Source: Gautieria morchelliformis | Taxonomy: Eukaryota; Basidiomycota; Agaricomycetes; Gomphales; Gomphaceae | DNA: 64,000 nucleotides | Direction: 5' to 3' | NCBI GenBank assembly: GCA_015179125.1 | Contig: WHVA01000553.1 | Coordinates: 1 to 64,000, forward strand | Shown here: in pieces, positions 43,668 to 55,997 of the stretch | How the letters are laid out: every line of letters starts with the position of its first letter | Position numbering within the stretch: the first letter of the stretch is position 1 | Translations under genes and position numbers: made by a program | The notes under the pieces: model-generated | What the model was told of the DNA's origin: nothing | The model's input: the letters and a program-made list of their open reading frames with translations, nothing else | The model's database searches: none

Positions 43668-46600
43668 ATGTCCTTCCACATCCACAGCGGTTTCTACGAT
43701 CTGCTGCGGGCCATCGTGGGCGAGCGCGTGCCGCCTCCGGGGCCACCGGACGCGCTGCAGCCGCACCCGCACCGCCCCGTCCGCAAGCAGCACATCTCCT
43801 CGCCCACCGGATTCGTGTAAGCCCTGCCCCCTCCGCGCCCGCGCCTCCCTCACTCCGCCCAGACACCTCGTGCACGCGTCCGACGCAGAGCAGGCAGAGC
43901 AGCTCCTCCGCAGATGGGGCCCGGACCGCCAGGGCAAGCTTGCAGGTGCGTCGCCTCCGCCCACGCCTGCCCCGCTCACGCCCCCCAGACCCCCGCTGGG
44001 CCGCCCCCATCAAGGCCCAGCTCGCCCAGGCCCGCGCCGTCGCCCAGGTCGTCGCCGCCAACGACGTCCCGCCCCGGCCCCTCCGCGTCGTCAACGGCCC
44101 CAGCACGCCCTCCGTCTCCACCGCCGCCACCCTCAGCCACGGCCCCGCCCCGCCCGCCCGCCCCGCCGCCCCGCTCGACGGGCTCCCCGCCCGCGTCTCC
44201 GCGCTCCGCTGGCTGCCCCCGCACCCGGAGGACGCCCCGCGCCCGCTCCCCGCGCCCCCGCGCCCCCCGATCACCCCGTCCCTCCTCACCCTCGACCGCG
44301 CCATCTCCGCCCGCATCTACTTCGAGACCTTCTACCACCCGCTCCTCCACCCGCCGCCGCACCTCGCGCCCGCGCCGCACCTCCCCGCGACCCCGCGCAC
44401 CCACCGCCTCCTCGCCCTCGAGCGCGACCTCGCCCTGCTCCCCTGGTCCGACGCGCAGAAGGACGCCGTCCGCGCCCGCTGGTCAGTCCCCGCGCACGTG
44501 TCCCCGCCCGCCTGCTGACGTCCCTCCTGCCCCGCAGGCACGCCGCCGAGTCCCTCCACCTCCGCGCCCTCCGCACCCGCGTCGGTCCCAGCGCCTTCCT
44601 CGCCGGCCCCGTCATCGGCCGCGGCGCATTCGGCGTCGTCCGCCTCGTCCGTGAGAAGCACGCCGGCACCGTCTACGCCATGAAGCAGGTCTGTCCCCGC
44701 ACCCGTCCAGACCACCCCGCTCACCCGTCCCGTCCCAGCTCCGCAAGGCCACCCTCCTCCGCCGCGGCCAGGAGGCCCACATACGCGCCGAGCGCGACGT
44801 CCTCAGCGCCGTCTCCAACATGGTCCGTCCCTCCTCTCCTCTCCGCGCCCACCCTGACCCTGACCCTGACCCTCGCCTCTCCCCAGCCCGCCGCCGCCAA
44901 CCAGTGGATCGTCAACATGGTATACAGCTTCCAGGACCGCGACTCCCTCTATCTGGTGCGTGCCCCCCACCCGCTCGCGCGCCCCCCGCTGACGCGCGGC
45001 AGATCCTCGAGTTCATGGGCGGCGGCGACCTCCTCAACCTCCTCATCGAGCGCGACGTCTTCGAGGAGGACTTTACGCGCTTCTATGTCGCGGAGGTGAG
45101 CGCGTTCGCGTTCGCTCGCCCCGTTTTTTTTTATTTTTATTTTTATTTTATGTTATTTTATTTTATTCGACGCCGGGGCGTGTCCGTCGTGTCGTGTCGT
45201 GTCGCGCCGTGCGCGCGGTTTCACGCTGTTTTTTTCGCGCCGCGTTCCCGTATTTCTCGATTCTGCATGTGCGTCCCGCGTCCGGCGTGCGCGTGCGCGT
45301 TGCCAAATGAGTGTTCTCGATTCTGCATGCGCGTGCCCACGTTCGCCGATCCCCACTCGTCCGTTTTCCGTTTCCGTTTCCGTTTTGCATTCATTCTCCG
45401 AGTCCGCGCCGTGCCGTGTTTCACGCTCCGTACCGTGCCTGGGCACTGGGCACGGGGGCACGCACGTCCCATCCGTCGTACCGCAACCCGCAACCCGCAT
45501 ACCGCATACCACCGTGCTGCGTTCTATTTCTCTTCGCGCGCTGATTTATTGCGTGCGTGCGGGTTGCGTTGGTGTCGCGTTCTGCCTGCCTGCCTTGCTT
45601 CCTTCGTGCTCTCGCTGTGCCTCCCTCCCGCGGCCTGCCACGGGCCGCGGGGGGCCGGGTGCCTTTTCGTTGTCTCCGCTGCAAGTGCAAGCCGCCGCGG
45701 GTTGATATATTATTTTTATTTTATTTTATTTTTATTTCATGTGGCCCGTGGTCTGTTTTTTATTTTATTTTTATTTTTATTTTTATTTTCGCGCGGTGGC
45801 AAGCCGCCAGCGGGTTGATTTTATTTTATGTTATTCTATTTTATTTATTTTTCCGCTCCGCATACTCCAATGCTCACGTCGTGTTTTCCCTGCCCCGCCC
45901 CGCGCGCAGATGATCCTCGCGATCGAACAGTGCCACAAGCTGGGGTTCATCCACCGGGACATCAAGCCCGACGTGCGTGCCCGTTCTTTCGCTCCCGCTC
46001 TGCTGTTTCTGCTTCCCGCGTGCTGACGCCCCGCGATGCGTGCGCCGCAGAATTTCCTCTTTGATGCGGAGGGGCATATCAAGCTGAGTGATTTTGGGCT
46101 CGCGTGCGTCGTTTTGCGTCCTCCTCGATTATGTTTCGTGTTTTCGCGCTTTCGGGGTGCTTCTCTTGTCCTTTCGTCCCGTTTAAGACCCCGCCCGGGC
46201 GTCCGAGGCGGCTGTGGCGCGTTCCACCGCTGCGCGCCGCTTTGGAGGATATATCGGGCGGGGAATCGGGATCGGGTGCGCGGCGCTTCGTTTTCTTTTT
46301 TCCTTTGCTTTTCTGGTCTATTTGCTTGCCCGCTTAAGGCCCCGCTCGGGTGTCCGAGTTGTACCGCTACACCCCGTTTTGAGGTATATCGGGCGGGGGA
46401 TCGGGTGCGCGGTGCTTCGTTTCTTTTTCCTTTGCTTTTCTGGTCTATTTGCTTGCCCGTTTAAGGCCCCGCCCGGGCGTCCGAGTTGTCGCGCGTTCCA
46501 CCGCTACACGCATTGAGGTATATCGGGCGGGGGATCGGGTGCGCGGCGCTTCGTTTCTTTTTCCGTTGTTTTCTGGTCTATTTGCTGCCCGTTTAAGGCC

Positions 46601-49600
46601 CGCCCGGGCCTGCCCGCGCGCCATCCTGTGCGGATATATCGGGCGGGGATCGGGCGTACATTATGTTATATTCGTTGGCGGCGGCGCGATTTCATCTAAG
46701 GGTGAAGCAGATGCGCTGGACTGGACTGATATTAGTCGTTTTTCATTATGCGCGGGGATTCATTATTATTACTATTTTATCCATCATTCATTATTTTTTC
46801 ATTGTCATTACACCTGTGTTTCGTGTGTTTGGATGGGATCGCGTGCGTCTGCGTCGGCCCGTCGTTTGTGATTTGTGATTCGTCGTGTTTCTCTTCTCAT
46901 TGCCGTTGTCATTATAAGCAGCACGCGCGCTGACGCGCCGCCGGGCGGCCTTTTATAGCACTGACCTCCACTGGGCGCATGATTCGTCTTGTATGTCCCT
47001 CTCTTTCGCCTTTCCTGTCCTTTCCTCCCCTCCCGCCACTGGATACCACAACAAAAGCACACCCACCCATCCCACTCACACGTGCTCACACACACACACA
47101 CACACACTCACGCACCCCCGCGCAGACTACGACCAGCAGCGCAAGGATCTCCTGCGCAAGCACGGGATCGACCTCTCCGACGGCGCGTCGCCCGCGCTCG
47201 TGCCCGGCGGCGCGCCCGCAAACCCGTACGCGTCCCCCGGCGGCGCGAACCCCGTGAACCCGAAGGGCACGCGCCGCCTCAGCCCGGAGGAGGTGGCGCG
47301 GATTATGGGTGAGGAAGCGGGCGTGGGGAAGGCGAAGGCGGGCGTGTTTACGTGGAGGGAGCGGAATCGGAAGAAGGTGGTTTTTTTTTTATAGTTTTAT
47401 TTATTTATTTATTCTTCCTTGTTACTGACGAACTTTTTTTTTTCTTTTTTGGTTTTATTGTGGTTTTTGTGCTCGGCTTTTCGACTTCCGATTTTCGGGG
47501 CGGCGTATGATATGATGCTATTGCGTTCGTCTGCTGCGACCCTCAACCGCACACCCGACAGCTGGCATACTCCGTGTACGTCTTCCCCCTCACCTCGTCA
47601 ACGCCTCGACTTTGCTGCGAGTGGCGACATTATATTGTTCTGACCCTCTTATTCTGTTTCATTGCACAGGTGTGGCACGAACACGTACAGTGCGTTTCCG
47701 TTTTTTCTTCCCCTCGTTCCCCGTTCCTGTTCTCCTCCTCTTGACCTCGCACCACCTTCCTGTCCTCCGCCTCTGACCTCACCTTTGCTGACTCACGTTT
47801 TGCCCTGCTGCCCACCCCTCGCCTGGCCACACACGCATCGCTCCCACCCCTCACATGCGCCCATCTGCCCACGTATACACATACACTCACGCCCGGCATG
47901 CATACGTGTCCATTACTCATTTTTATTACTCATTATTCATGCCCCGCTTCCTACTGACACACACCCCCACCTCACCTACCACGGACACACACCCACCTGC
48001 CCGCGCGCCCACCCACGCCCTCCAGTGTCCCCCGAAGTCATCCGCGGTACGTCCGGCTCGCGCCGTCCCGTCCGTCCATCCGTGCCAGAGCCACCTGATC
48101 TGATTCTGATTCTGATCGCTTCCTGCCTTTCTCTTATGGTTTATGGTTTACTTTATTTTCATTTGATTCGAATGTGTGGTTAATTTGCGTTGTCGTCCTA
48201 ATTTGTGCCATCATCCTAATTTTCGCCGCCCCACCCATATGGCTTCGGCCTAATCTGTCGCCCTTCTGCGGTCCTGATCTGCCTCGCCTCGCCCGAATTG
48301 GCTTGTCCCAATTTGCTCCGACGTATCCTGCACGGCCTACGTCCGCCGGTGCTGATGTGTATGGTGATTTACGTTGTGCTGGGTTCTGGGTTCTGGGTTT
48401 ATGGTATGATATGCGTGGTAATCCCGCCCAACTTGCGGTAATATGCCCTGTTGCCTCACTGCCTCGCCCAAATATGCACACCACCCCATCTCCCATCCTA
48501 ATCTCCCGTCAACCTAAATCCGCATTTCCCACACCGTGCTGTGCTGCGTCACGTCGCGCACAATCTGGGTCCAACCTAATCTGCCCCGCCTCGCCCGAAT
48601 TTGCCGTGCTTTGTATTGGCTGCATGCGACCCTCGATCATCTGCGGTGCTCGAATGTGCCTCGCCCCAATTTGTCCGGACCCGAATAATGCCCTGCACAT
48701 TTGCACGCCTATGCCTTCCGAATGCATTCGCGTCGACCTGGATGGAAATATCGCCACCTTGCTTCACCTTCACATCTGCCATCGCTCGGCACCTCCCGCA
48801 CTGTCCCTATCCTCATCCCTGATGGACACGCGCCCCATCTTTCCTGGCACGATTGGCCGCCCTCTTGTCTGGCGCACTCCCTTCGGCCCGTCCATCCTTC
48901 CCCCGCCCCTCCCGGTACCTTCTATCCCATTCCTGACTACAGGGCAAGGCTACTCCTTCTCATGTGACTGGTGGAGTCTCGGTGTGATCATGTTCGAGTG
49001 TCTGTACGGGTGCGTGTCGTTTTGTGATTCGGGGATTTGGTGTTTCTTTTTGTGGTCAGGTATTGATTGGGATGCGCTGTGTGGCGTTTTGTGATCGAAC
49101 TTGGGGATTCGAACTGGGGGGGCGGCTGTCGGTTTGTGATTCGCGATTCGGGCTTGTGCTTCGTGCTTACGGGGTGTGATTTGCGGCGGGGCGATGTTGT
49201 GCCATGTGCCACGTGCCATGTGCCCATGCCATGGTTTCCTTCTCTGGGTTCTCGACACCTGCGCGTTGCGGTCGTTTTGGTGGGGTTCTTGTGGTTAATT
49301 GTTTTGGCCGTTTTCGCCACAGCCTCTTCTGTTCGTATTGGTCATTCAGTTTCTGCGGCCGTGGTTCTTGCCCCGGCTTGTTGGCTATCTGTTTTTTTTC
49401 TATTTCGGTCTTTCCGTCTACGTCTTCCTTTATGCTGTTTATGTTCTCTCTCTATATTCTGAGCGTGTTCTCTCTGTTATGCCCACTCTTCTTGACATAT
49501 CATTTACACCGCTTTCATTTCCTTTTCTCCCGGCGATTAATCAAACTCTACCCAGGTACCCCCCTTTCGTGAGCAATTCGGTGAGCCTTTTCCCTGATTT

Positions 49601-50673
49601 CCTCCCCTCGCAGCGGGAAATCAATAACCGTGCGACTTGCCCCCTTCATCCCGCCCTTCGCTTCCTCTTCCTCTACCCGCTTGCCCTTCATCTCCCCTTC
49701 ATTTCCCGTCTCCCAGCGACACGTCACACGCCAGAAGATCCTCAACTGGAAACAATCCCTCAGCTTCCCCTCGCGCCCGCGTGCATCCCACGCTGCCGTG
49801 AGCCTCATGGAACAGCTCCTCTGCGAGCCCGAGGACCGCCTGGGGTCGCAGAGCGGCGCGTCCGTGTCACGCCCCGATTCGCTGGTAATCCAGGCGCGCA
49901 GAAGCGGCTTCGTGAACCCGAATTTGTTGGGGAAAGGCAGTGTTGATGGCGTCGAGCTCATTAAGGTGGGTGCCATTGTTTCATTAACGAGTCACAATGA
50001 AAATCCCGCTCATGATGATATATCCTCTTCCTCTTCTCTTCTCCCCACCCATCTGCTCTGATATCTCTCTGGGTGCTGCACTTGCTCTGTTCTGATTCTG
50101 TCCTGGGCTTTCGATCATTATCTTTGATGGTGGCGTGGTTGTTGCTTTCGTGCTACTTTAATCAGGCACATCCCTGGTTCCGGGGGATTGACTGGGAGAA
50201 CATCCGCCAGTACCCTGCGCCTTTCCGGCCAGAACTCGAGAACCCGGAGGACACCCGGCATTTTGAGAGCGATATCCCTGCTGAGGTGAGTGGCACACAT
50301 GAATGTGTCATTGCGCTCGGTTGCGCCGGGCCCGCTCCGCTCTTGCCTTGGTTGCTTATTTGCCTCGCCTGCGCATTTACAGCCACTCGCACCAGCCAAT
50401 GGAGCTCCGGCAGACACGACCCGTGACCCCATGCTGCGAGATAAGGTACATGGCGCAGAGATCCTCGAGATGCGCAAGGCTCTGGCGTTTGCCGGATTTA
50501 CGCACAAGAGTCCGCGCGCGATCGATTATTCGCGCCTGACTGTTGGGGAGATATACCCGGACCAGCCGACGGACAGGAAGGAAGGCGACATGGATATGGG
50601 TACGGACGCGCGGGGCCGTGATACGGTGCGTGGCACCTGCAGAATGCGGAGAGGGAGGGCGCTGTCTATGTAA
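43668..50673 (+). CDS. NDR-family AGC serine/threonine kinase (COT1/ORB6/Cbk1-like)
   Basis: Nineteen exons that sum to 2,328 nt (775 aa): 43668-43816, 43863-43945, 43989-44481, 44538-44688, 44739-44822, 44887-44955, 45003-45095, 45910-45972, 46051-46103, 46959-46990, 47126-47376, 47562-47575, 47670-47689, 48026-48046, 48943-49009, 49556-49580, 49717-49965, 50166-50285 and 50383-50673. The N-terminal regulatory (MOB-binding) region is followed by the kinase domain: GRGAFG loop, AMKQ lysine, HRDIKPDN, DFGLATDLHWAHDSSYYDQQ, an extended activation-segment insert, TWRERNRKKLAYSVCGTNTY and CDWWSLGVIMFE. The C-terminal hydrophobic motif is FAGFTHK. These kinases control polarity and morphogenesis with MOB partners. 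Four introns exceed 500 nt, and exons 12-14 are 14, 20 and 21 nt. Confidence 0.92.
46165..46660. repeat. Intronic tandem repeat in the kinase gene
   Basis: About four units of 110-150 bp inside intron 9. Each runs CCCGTTTAAGGCCCCGCCCGGG ... GGTATATCGGGCGGGGATCGGG ... GCGCTTCGTTTC ... TTTTCTGGTCTATTTGC. Units differ by small indels. Confidence 0.88.
47085..47112. repeat. (CA)n microsatellite before kinase exon 11
   Basis: An alternating CA run ends about 15 nt before the exon 11 acceptor, so its length directly alters the acceptor context. Confidence 0.8.
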
Positions 50674-51988
50674 TGGAGCCTCCTTGTATTTTTTCCTTCT
50701 GTTTTTCTATCTTTCTCTCGTTCATGACATACTTATGATTCCGCGCTTGTATTGTACCCCTTACGTTACGTACGCATGACTGATGATCGTTGATGATGAC
50801 TTGCCGCACAAAGAAGCTACTCGAGTGCGGTCGCTGGCGCCGAGGCGCGTTATCGGAACGAGTGCACACCTAATTAAAAGCTATACGACTAAAGGTTTAT
50901 GTCCGGGTATGCAAGATAGAGTTGGTGACGGAGCTTGTGAGTGATATTATGTAGGCTTGGTTGTTGGAGCGCAGGGTGTTCGTATTGGGTAGCCGTGATC
51001 GGAGCATCACTTAGGAGTACGGTATGCTATGCCGGGGAGCACTGTAGTTCCCGCCTCAGTACATTCCGTGGGGCGCGAGCGGCACGAGCATGTTCGGAGG
51101 AAGAGCACAACACAATTCCCGCCTTTCAGAACGTGGATACCACGAGCGTCGAGAAGAGGTCGATGCGATGCGCCGATGCGTGCGCGGGACGACGTCGGTG
51201 AGCGTCACGGTCACGGTGGCGAGTGGGGTCAGGCACGATTGGGCTCGGTCACCTTTCGAGATTTCCATGAAGTGGGAGAAGAACCATGGCACCGAACCCG
51301 TCTCTACCGCGACGAGGGCGTTCCGATTGCCATACAGTAGCAGTGGTGCGCCACTTCGCGTGGTGCGACGCTTGCCGAGCAGAGCTGTGTTGGGTGGCGT
51401 ACGCACGTGCTAGTAGAAATTAGAAATCGGGGGAGCCGTTGAACATCGGGTCATGTGGGTCGTTCATTTCGACCCGTTCATTTAACTCTCGAGGTAGGAG
51501 TACAGTAATGGCGTGTTTCCTGGTGAACGAATACAGATCCAGAAGTGAATCCTAACTCATATATATCCCGAGAGCCAGATTTGGATAGAAGCATGAGCAG
51601 AAAAAACAAGGTGGAATTAAAAAAAAAACAAGGCAATAGTCGGAGTTCAAGTTCAACTGATGTTCTGAGTCGATCATGGAAGCGGACACGGACATGGCCG
51701 TCCAATGTTCCCTTATTATCCTCAGTGTAGTTAGTAACTGGATAGGTTAGTATCCAAGATCGTTCGCGGTCAGGCGACACGTTGTCCTGTGCAACGGAAC
51801 TGAGCAACCGCTTGTGCATCAGTACGGGGGCAGGCAGCAGACACCGCCTGTTGAAATCATGTACAACCTGTTGTAAATTACATGTACAACCTGCTGTAAA
51901 TTACATGTACAATATCCATCAGGTTCCCCTTGCCCAAATCACCTGACTGCACTCTGCATTCTTCTGCTGCATCTTCCAAACATGTCTC
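50674..51988. other. Spacer between genic island and right transposon block
   Basis: Frames at 51090-51413 (plus) and 51056-51406 (minus) overlap on opposite strands and show no domain; neither is supported. A tandem ACATGTACAACCTGYTGTAAATT repeat lies at about 51845-51910, just before the first LTR. Confidence 0.5.
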
Positions 51989-52261
51989 TGTAAGGGCAAC
52001 CCTCACTAGCTGTGGAGATCACACTACCATACAAGCTGACAGAGGGGAAATTCGAAGAGAAAAGTCTAAGGACCCCAACTGCCAGCAAGCGCATATTATA
52101 CTACACTGGTCTGTAGCCAGGGCCATTGCCTGGCACTCACCACCCACCCTGCCCTCCCCTGGCCCCCTTGACCCTTGACTGACCCTTGATGCTGCATACT
52201 ACCCAAGTTGCTTCACTTCCAATGATTTTCTGAAAGCAGAAGTGCAGAAGCGGAGTGGAAG
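51989..52261 (+). mobile_element. Truncated LTR, 'TGTAAGGGCAACCC' family (copy B)
   Basis: It begins TGTAAGGGCAACCCTCACTA and aligns with copies A and C through GTTGCTTCACTTCC and into the purine-rich tail (GCGGAGTGGAAG). It is then cut by the minus-strand LTR at 52262. Confidence 0.75.
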
Positions 52262-53159
52262 TGTTACAACATGATCTTTCAGAGGGAGGCTGACCAAGCT
52301 CAGGGGTGAAATCCAAGATAAGGTCTGAGGTTGCAGAGTGAGGTTTGAATATGGAAGTCAGAGAGGGACTTGGCTTCAGCTTGTGTGCTGCGCCTGCCCT
52401 ACATATGCGTCCCAATTTCTTAGGCAAACGAATAAGAGGTGAGGTTTGGTTCAAGAGGCGAGTACTTAGAAACTAGCTAAGGATCGAAGGGAGTACGTTA
52501 GTTGATATTCAGACTGAGGAATAAGTGTGCATACAGGAGGGTTTATATATGGCGAGATAGGGATCAGGGGCGAGCATATGTGTGGATACAGGTGAGAGAA
52601 TTATAACTAATTTGATGTGTGATGGAATGGAACAGATAACTAAGGGGATAAGGTCATGGGGTAAGCTTGGGCATAAGCTTGGGGTTGGGCATGGAATCAC
52701 AAGGCTCGGGCACAAGTATCACAAGGCTCCGGTTGGCAAAAAGGTAGTACTGGTAAGTAACGGCCCTTGAGGCCTGTAGAGGACAGGAATTACAGGCAGT
52801 AGGACTGGACTTGGTACTCAAAAGAATAGACTAAGAATCAATTCACTCTCTCAGTGAATTTAGTTGTCACTGAGAGAGGTTGGAAATGTGTCTCACTGTG
52901 CATCACCTGGCCCTTTAGCGCTCATGGTACAGTGGCATCAAAATGATTATGTAAGGGTGGCGGTGGTGAAAAGAAGAAAAACAAATTGAAATAGAAGTAC
53001 AAATCTTTGATAGAAATTTTTGGAAAAATTCTGAAAAATAAAGTGATCATAGAAGAACAATCTGAAAAGAAATTGAAAGGAAATACAAATGGTGGAATTT
53101 ATTTGGCTTGATTTTGGTGCAGGAGCGTAAATGCACCCAACAGGCCTAATTTTAAGTCA
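52262..53159 (-). mobile_element. LTR of the 1924-2445 family (copy 2), interrupted
   Basis: On the minus strand it reads from GGCC...GTTACTTACC through CCTCAGTCTG, CCTCTTATTCGTTTGCC and CACAAGCTGAAGCC to TTGTAACA, parallel to copy 1. Near its 5' end a different LTR (52775-53142) has inserted. The exact high-coordinate end is uncertain. Confidence 0.75.
52775..53142 (+). mobile_element. Solo LTR, 'TGTAGAGGACAGG...CACCCAACA' family (short copy)
   Basis: 368 bp, with GGCC on both sides (52771-52774 and 53143-53146). Compared with the copies at 55460 and 57174 it lacks the ~150-bp segment between two CTCTCAGTGAATTTAG repeats, consistent with an internal deletion between them. It is nested inside the LTR at 52262-53159. 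Confidence 0.85.
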
Positions 53160-53542
53160 CCGGAAAGGCAGAGCTTAACTTCAGTGACCTTATCACATCC
53201 TCTCTCTATGAAGTATCACCTATATTCCATGCTTAGTCATGGAATCTCAGGTACTGACTCATGACAGCCAACATCCCTCGCCCATAACTTTCCTGGTCAA
53301 CTGCACAGAGTGAGAGCAACATTAACAATTTGTAAAGATTATATTAACTTACAGAGACTTTCAGTGAGGTTTATATGGACTTTTCATTGAAAATTTCTTC
53401 TTTTCCATTCAAAATTTATATGGCTATACCCTTGAGTTCCTGTGCATTGTTCACTGAAATGTAGTTAAAATATCATGGACAGTGGTGAGTAGTACTCACC
53501 ACTGGCCACATGTTGTGTGTCTGCCCTGCGTTGGTGTTCGAG
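53160..53542. other. Spacer, no gene seen
   Basis: AT-rich sequence with the palindrome CAGTGGTGAGTAGTACTCACC near 53480-53505. No coding region. Confidence 0.5.
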
Positions 53543-53547
53543 CCCAT

Positions 53548-54552
53548 TGTCAAGATTGGTTTTTAGGCGTTAATATCGTGTATTAGTGAACACAGTGAAT
53601 GCCCAAATAACTTGTGCGAATAAGTATGCCGTTCGGCAAATAGGTGAACCAATAAATGTTCACAAGATAAGAGGGCTGCCCGAATGGAGCTCGCCCTATC
53701 TACAGTCGTAGCGAAATAGCCCGTGGCATGTGACGATGTAACGTGCAAGGTGTCACGGAAGGGTTGTTTAAGTAGCGACAATCCCTTCGCTGGCGAAGGT
53801 GCTCCTTCAGAGCCCTTCGCTGACAGCACAGAAAATAGTTCAAAGGCTAAGGTAACGAAGATGCCTAAGTCTTCTTCTGGTCAAAGATAGAAATCTACAA
53901 GAGAAGGCTCAAGACGATAGTCACAGCGAGGTCAAGTTTGCACAAGATGGATGTATGATAATTGAACTGGGGACTATACATGCGAATGTAAACTACTTAT
54001 ATCGAATGCTCGTAAGGTATCAGCGAATAGGAAAGAGGCCGTCATGAGTCAGGGTTGGATAGGGGTGCGCAGTCATGATACAAAATAGATGGAATAAACA
54101 TACAATAGAGTGAAAGAAGGGTGCGAACATGAAACAACGGAGAGGAAAGAGGGCGAAGGCACCTATGTACATAAATACGCCTTGGGACCCGCATATACAC
54201 CACCCTGCACAGACTCTTCATCTGCTGGGTTGATCCCACACGACCTATGGGTAGGACGTCCCACGAATGCATCCCGACCATATGAACACCTAAAGGGGGT
54301 TGGATTGAGAAGGTGATGGGGTTAGTGATGAACCATCACGCTGGGTAAATGGTATCGATCGTATTTGATGGCGTGCCTGCTGGCGAAATGTGTGAGCAGC
54401 GAATAGCTGTTCGGAGAATGAGGCGAACAGCAAATGGAGTGAACGTAGAGGAAGAGTGGTTGAAGGGTGGGGCGAACTCAGGCGAAGATGCTAGGGAGTG
54501 ACGAGGGGGAACATAGAGACAGCGGGGTAAGGGAAATAGACAGGTCATGACA
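53548..54552 (+). mobile_element. Solo LTR, 'TGTCAAGATTGG...GGTCATGACA' family (copy 1)
   Basis: 1,005 bp, TG...CA ends, flanked by the perfect 5-bp duplication CCCAT at 53543-53547 and 54553-54557. It is therefore a complete insertion reduced to one LTR. The second copy is at 62159-63188. Confidence 0.93.
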
Positions 54553-54740
54553 CCCATGAGGTATAGGTCAGCCCGGGGCCATGGTCTGTATCAGTCAGCA
54601 TGGCCCACCAGCGTCAACTGCTGCTGGACACTGGTGGCCAGCGGTGTGCACCGGTGATTGCCAGGGTTTACCACCGGAAAGTAAGTATTGAAACAAAATC
54701 AAAGGTTGGAACTAAGTCGGAAGGCGGAATGCAGAGAGAC

Positions 54741-54972
54741 TGTAAATATAGGTATTTACCTGTGTTGCCGCGAGGCAACACATAATAGCTGGTAGCTTAC
54801 ATAGCGCCAGTGGGTCCTCATGGACCCACTGTATAGTTCTTGCGTGGGAATCCCCCGGGAATCCCCAGCTTAACTCTACTTGTAACCATCACTATGTCGT
54901 ATTAGAATCACCACAGATTGGTCGAGTTCTACTGCCTTGTGATAACACAAGTGATAAGCCAACAACCTTACA
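54741..54972 (+). mobile_element. 5' LTR of Gypsy relic 2 (TGTAAATA...TTACA)
   Basis: 232 bp. It matches the 3' LTR at 7654-7868, including GGACCCACTGTATAGTT and TTGGTCGAGTTCTACTG. A 220-nt leader separates it from the first gag ATG. The primer-binding site after TTACA could not be matched to a tRNA. Confidence 0.8.
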
Positions 54973-55459
54973 CCTTTTTGAACTTCTAACGACTGTTTGC
55001 CTGGCAAACAGTTGAAGAGTGGTTCCTGCAGCATCTTAGACAAGATCGCTGTGCTGACGATTGGAAAATCGTCAGAAAACGACCGTAGTACAACATACTA
55101 CCATTGACTGTGCGCCTGCGATGTACCTGCTCAGTCGAATGACGCGATCGAGCAGTTCATGCAACAAAACCCTGGTGCAGCCTAGCGACACCATGGCTGA
55201 CGCTACCTTGGGCTCAGGGCCCAAGGAGATAGAAGACGACGAAGTTGTAGACCTCGCCGCACCCGTCCTAGCACCAGAGGACATGGACACCATCGACCCA
55301 CGTGTCTCCGAGTGTGGATGAAGTAGAAGGACAGGATGGGGACAAGTCCTGCTCCCCATCCCGCTCGCCCCCAGCTCGCGACAAGGGCAAGGACCAAGCG
55401 AGATCCCCCATCAGCAATGACAAAGGCTCAGCATCGGACCGGACGTCGTGACAAGTTAA

Positions 55460-55997
55460 TGTAGAGGACAGGAATTATAGGCAGTAGGTTTGGACTTGGT
55501 GCTCAAAAGAAGACTAGAAATTAATTCACTCTCTCAGTGAATTTAGTTGTCACTGTAAGTATATTATACACTACCTAGAAATTAATTCACTACAGGATTT
55601 CTAGGTCAACAAATCGAAAAGAAACAAGACTAATTTACTTGCCTCTCTCAGTGAATTTAGTTGTCACTGAGAGAGGGGAAATGTGTCTCATGCGCATGTA
55701 CTACTAGCCGGCGCTTTAGCGCCCGTGGTGCCACGGTGTGCCATGCTAAGCGCCCGTAGAACGTAGCACGGTAGTGAACAGCCACAGCCCAAAAAGGAAA
55801 CTTGTCCACAACCACCCACAAAGGGTCGGTTGGACAGAACATGAAAAGAAGTAGAAATACAGCTTCGAAAAATCAAAGAAAAATTTGACAAATCATGGAA
55901 TGAATGTCAGCATGGTTTCAAGTCAAAATCAAAAGAAATACGAATGCTGGAATCTATTTGGCTTGATTTTGGTGCAGGAGCATAAATGCACCCAACA
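55460..55997 (+). mobile_element. Solo LTR, 'TGTAGAGGACAGG' family, in gag
   Basis: 538 bp, TG...CA, with the exact 5-bp duplication GTTAA at 55455-55459 and 55998-56002. It carries CTCTCAGTGAATTTAGTTG twice. Confidence 0.95.

Noticed and set aside
43662-44918. Minus-strand frames opposite the kinase 5' exons
   Set aside because: Gly/Arg-rich translation of GC-rich antisense; the plus-strand kinase exons explain the sequence and keep phase.
51056-51413. A gene at the right edge of the genic island
   Set aside because: Opposite-strand frames of similar length overlap fully and neither shows family motifs or splice structure.
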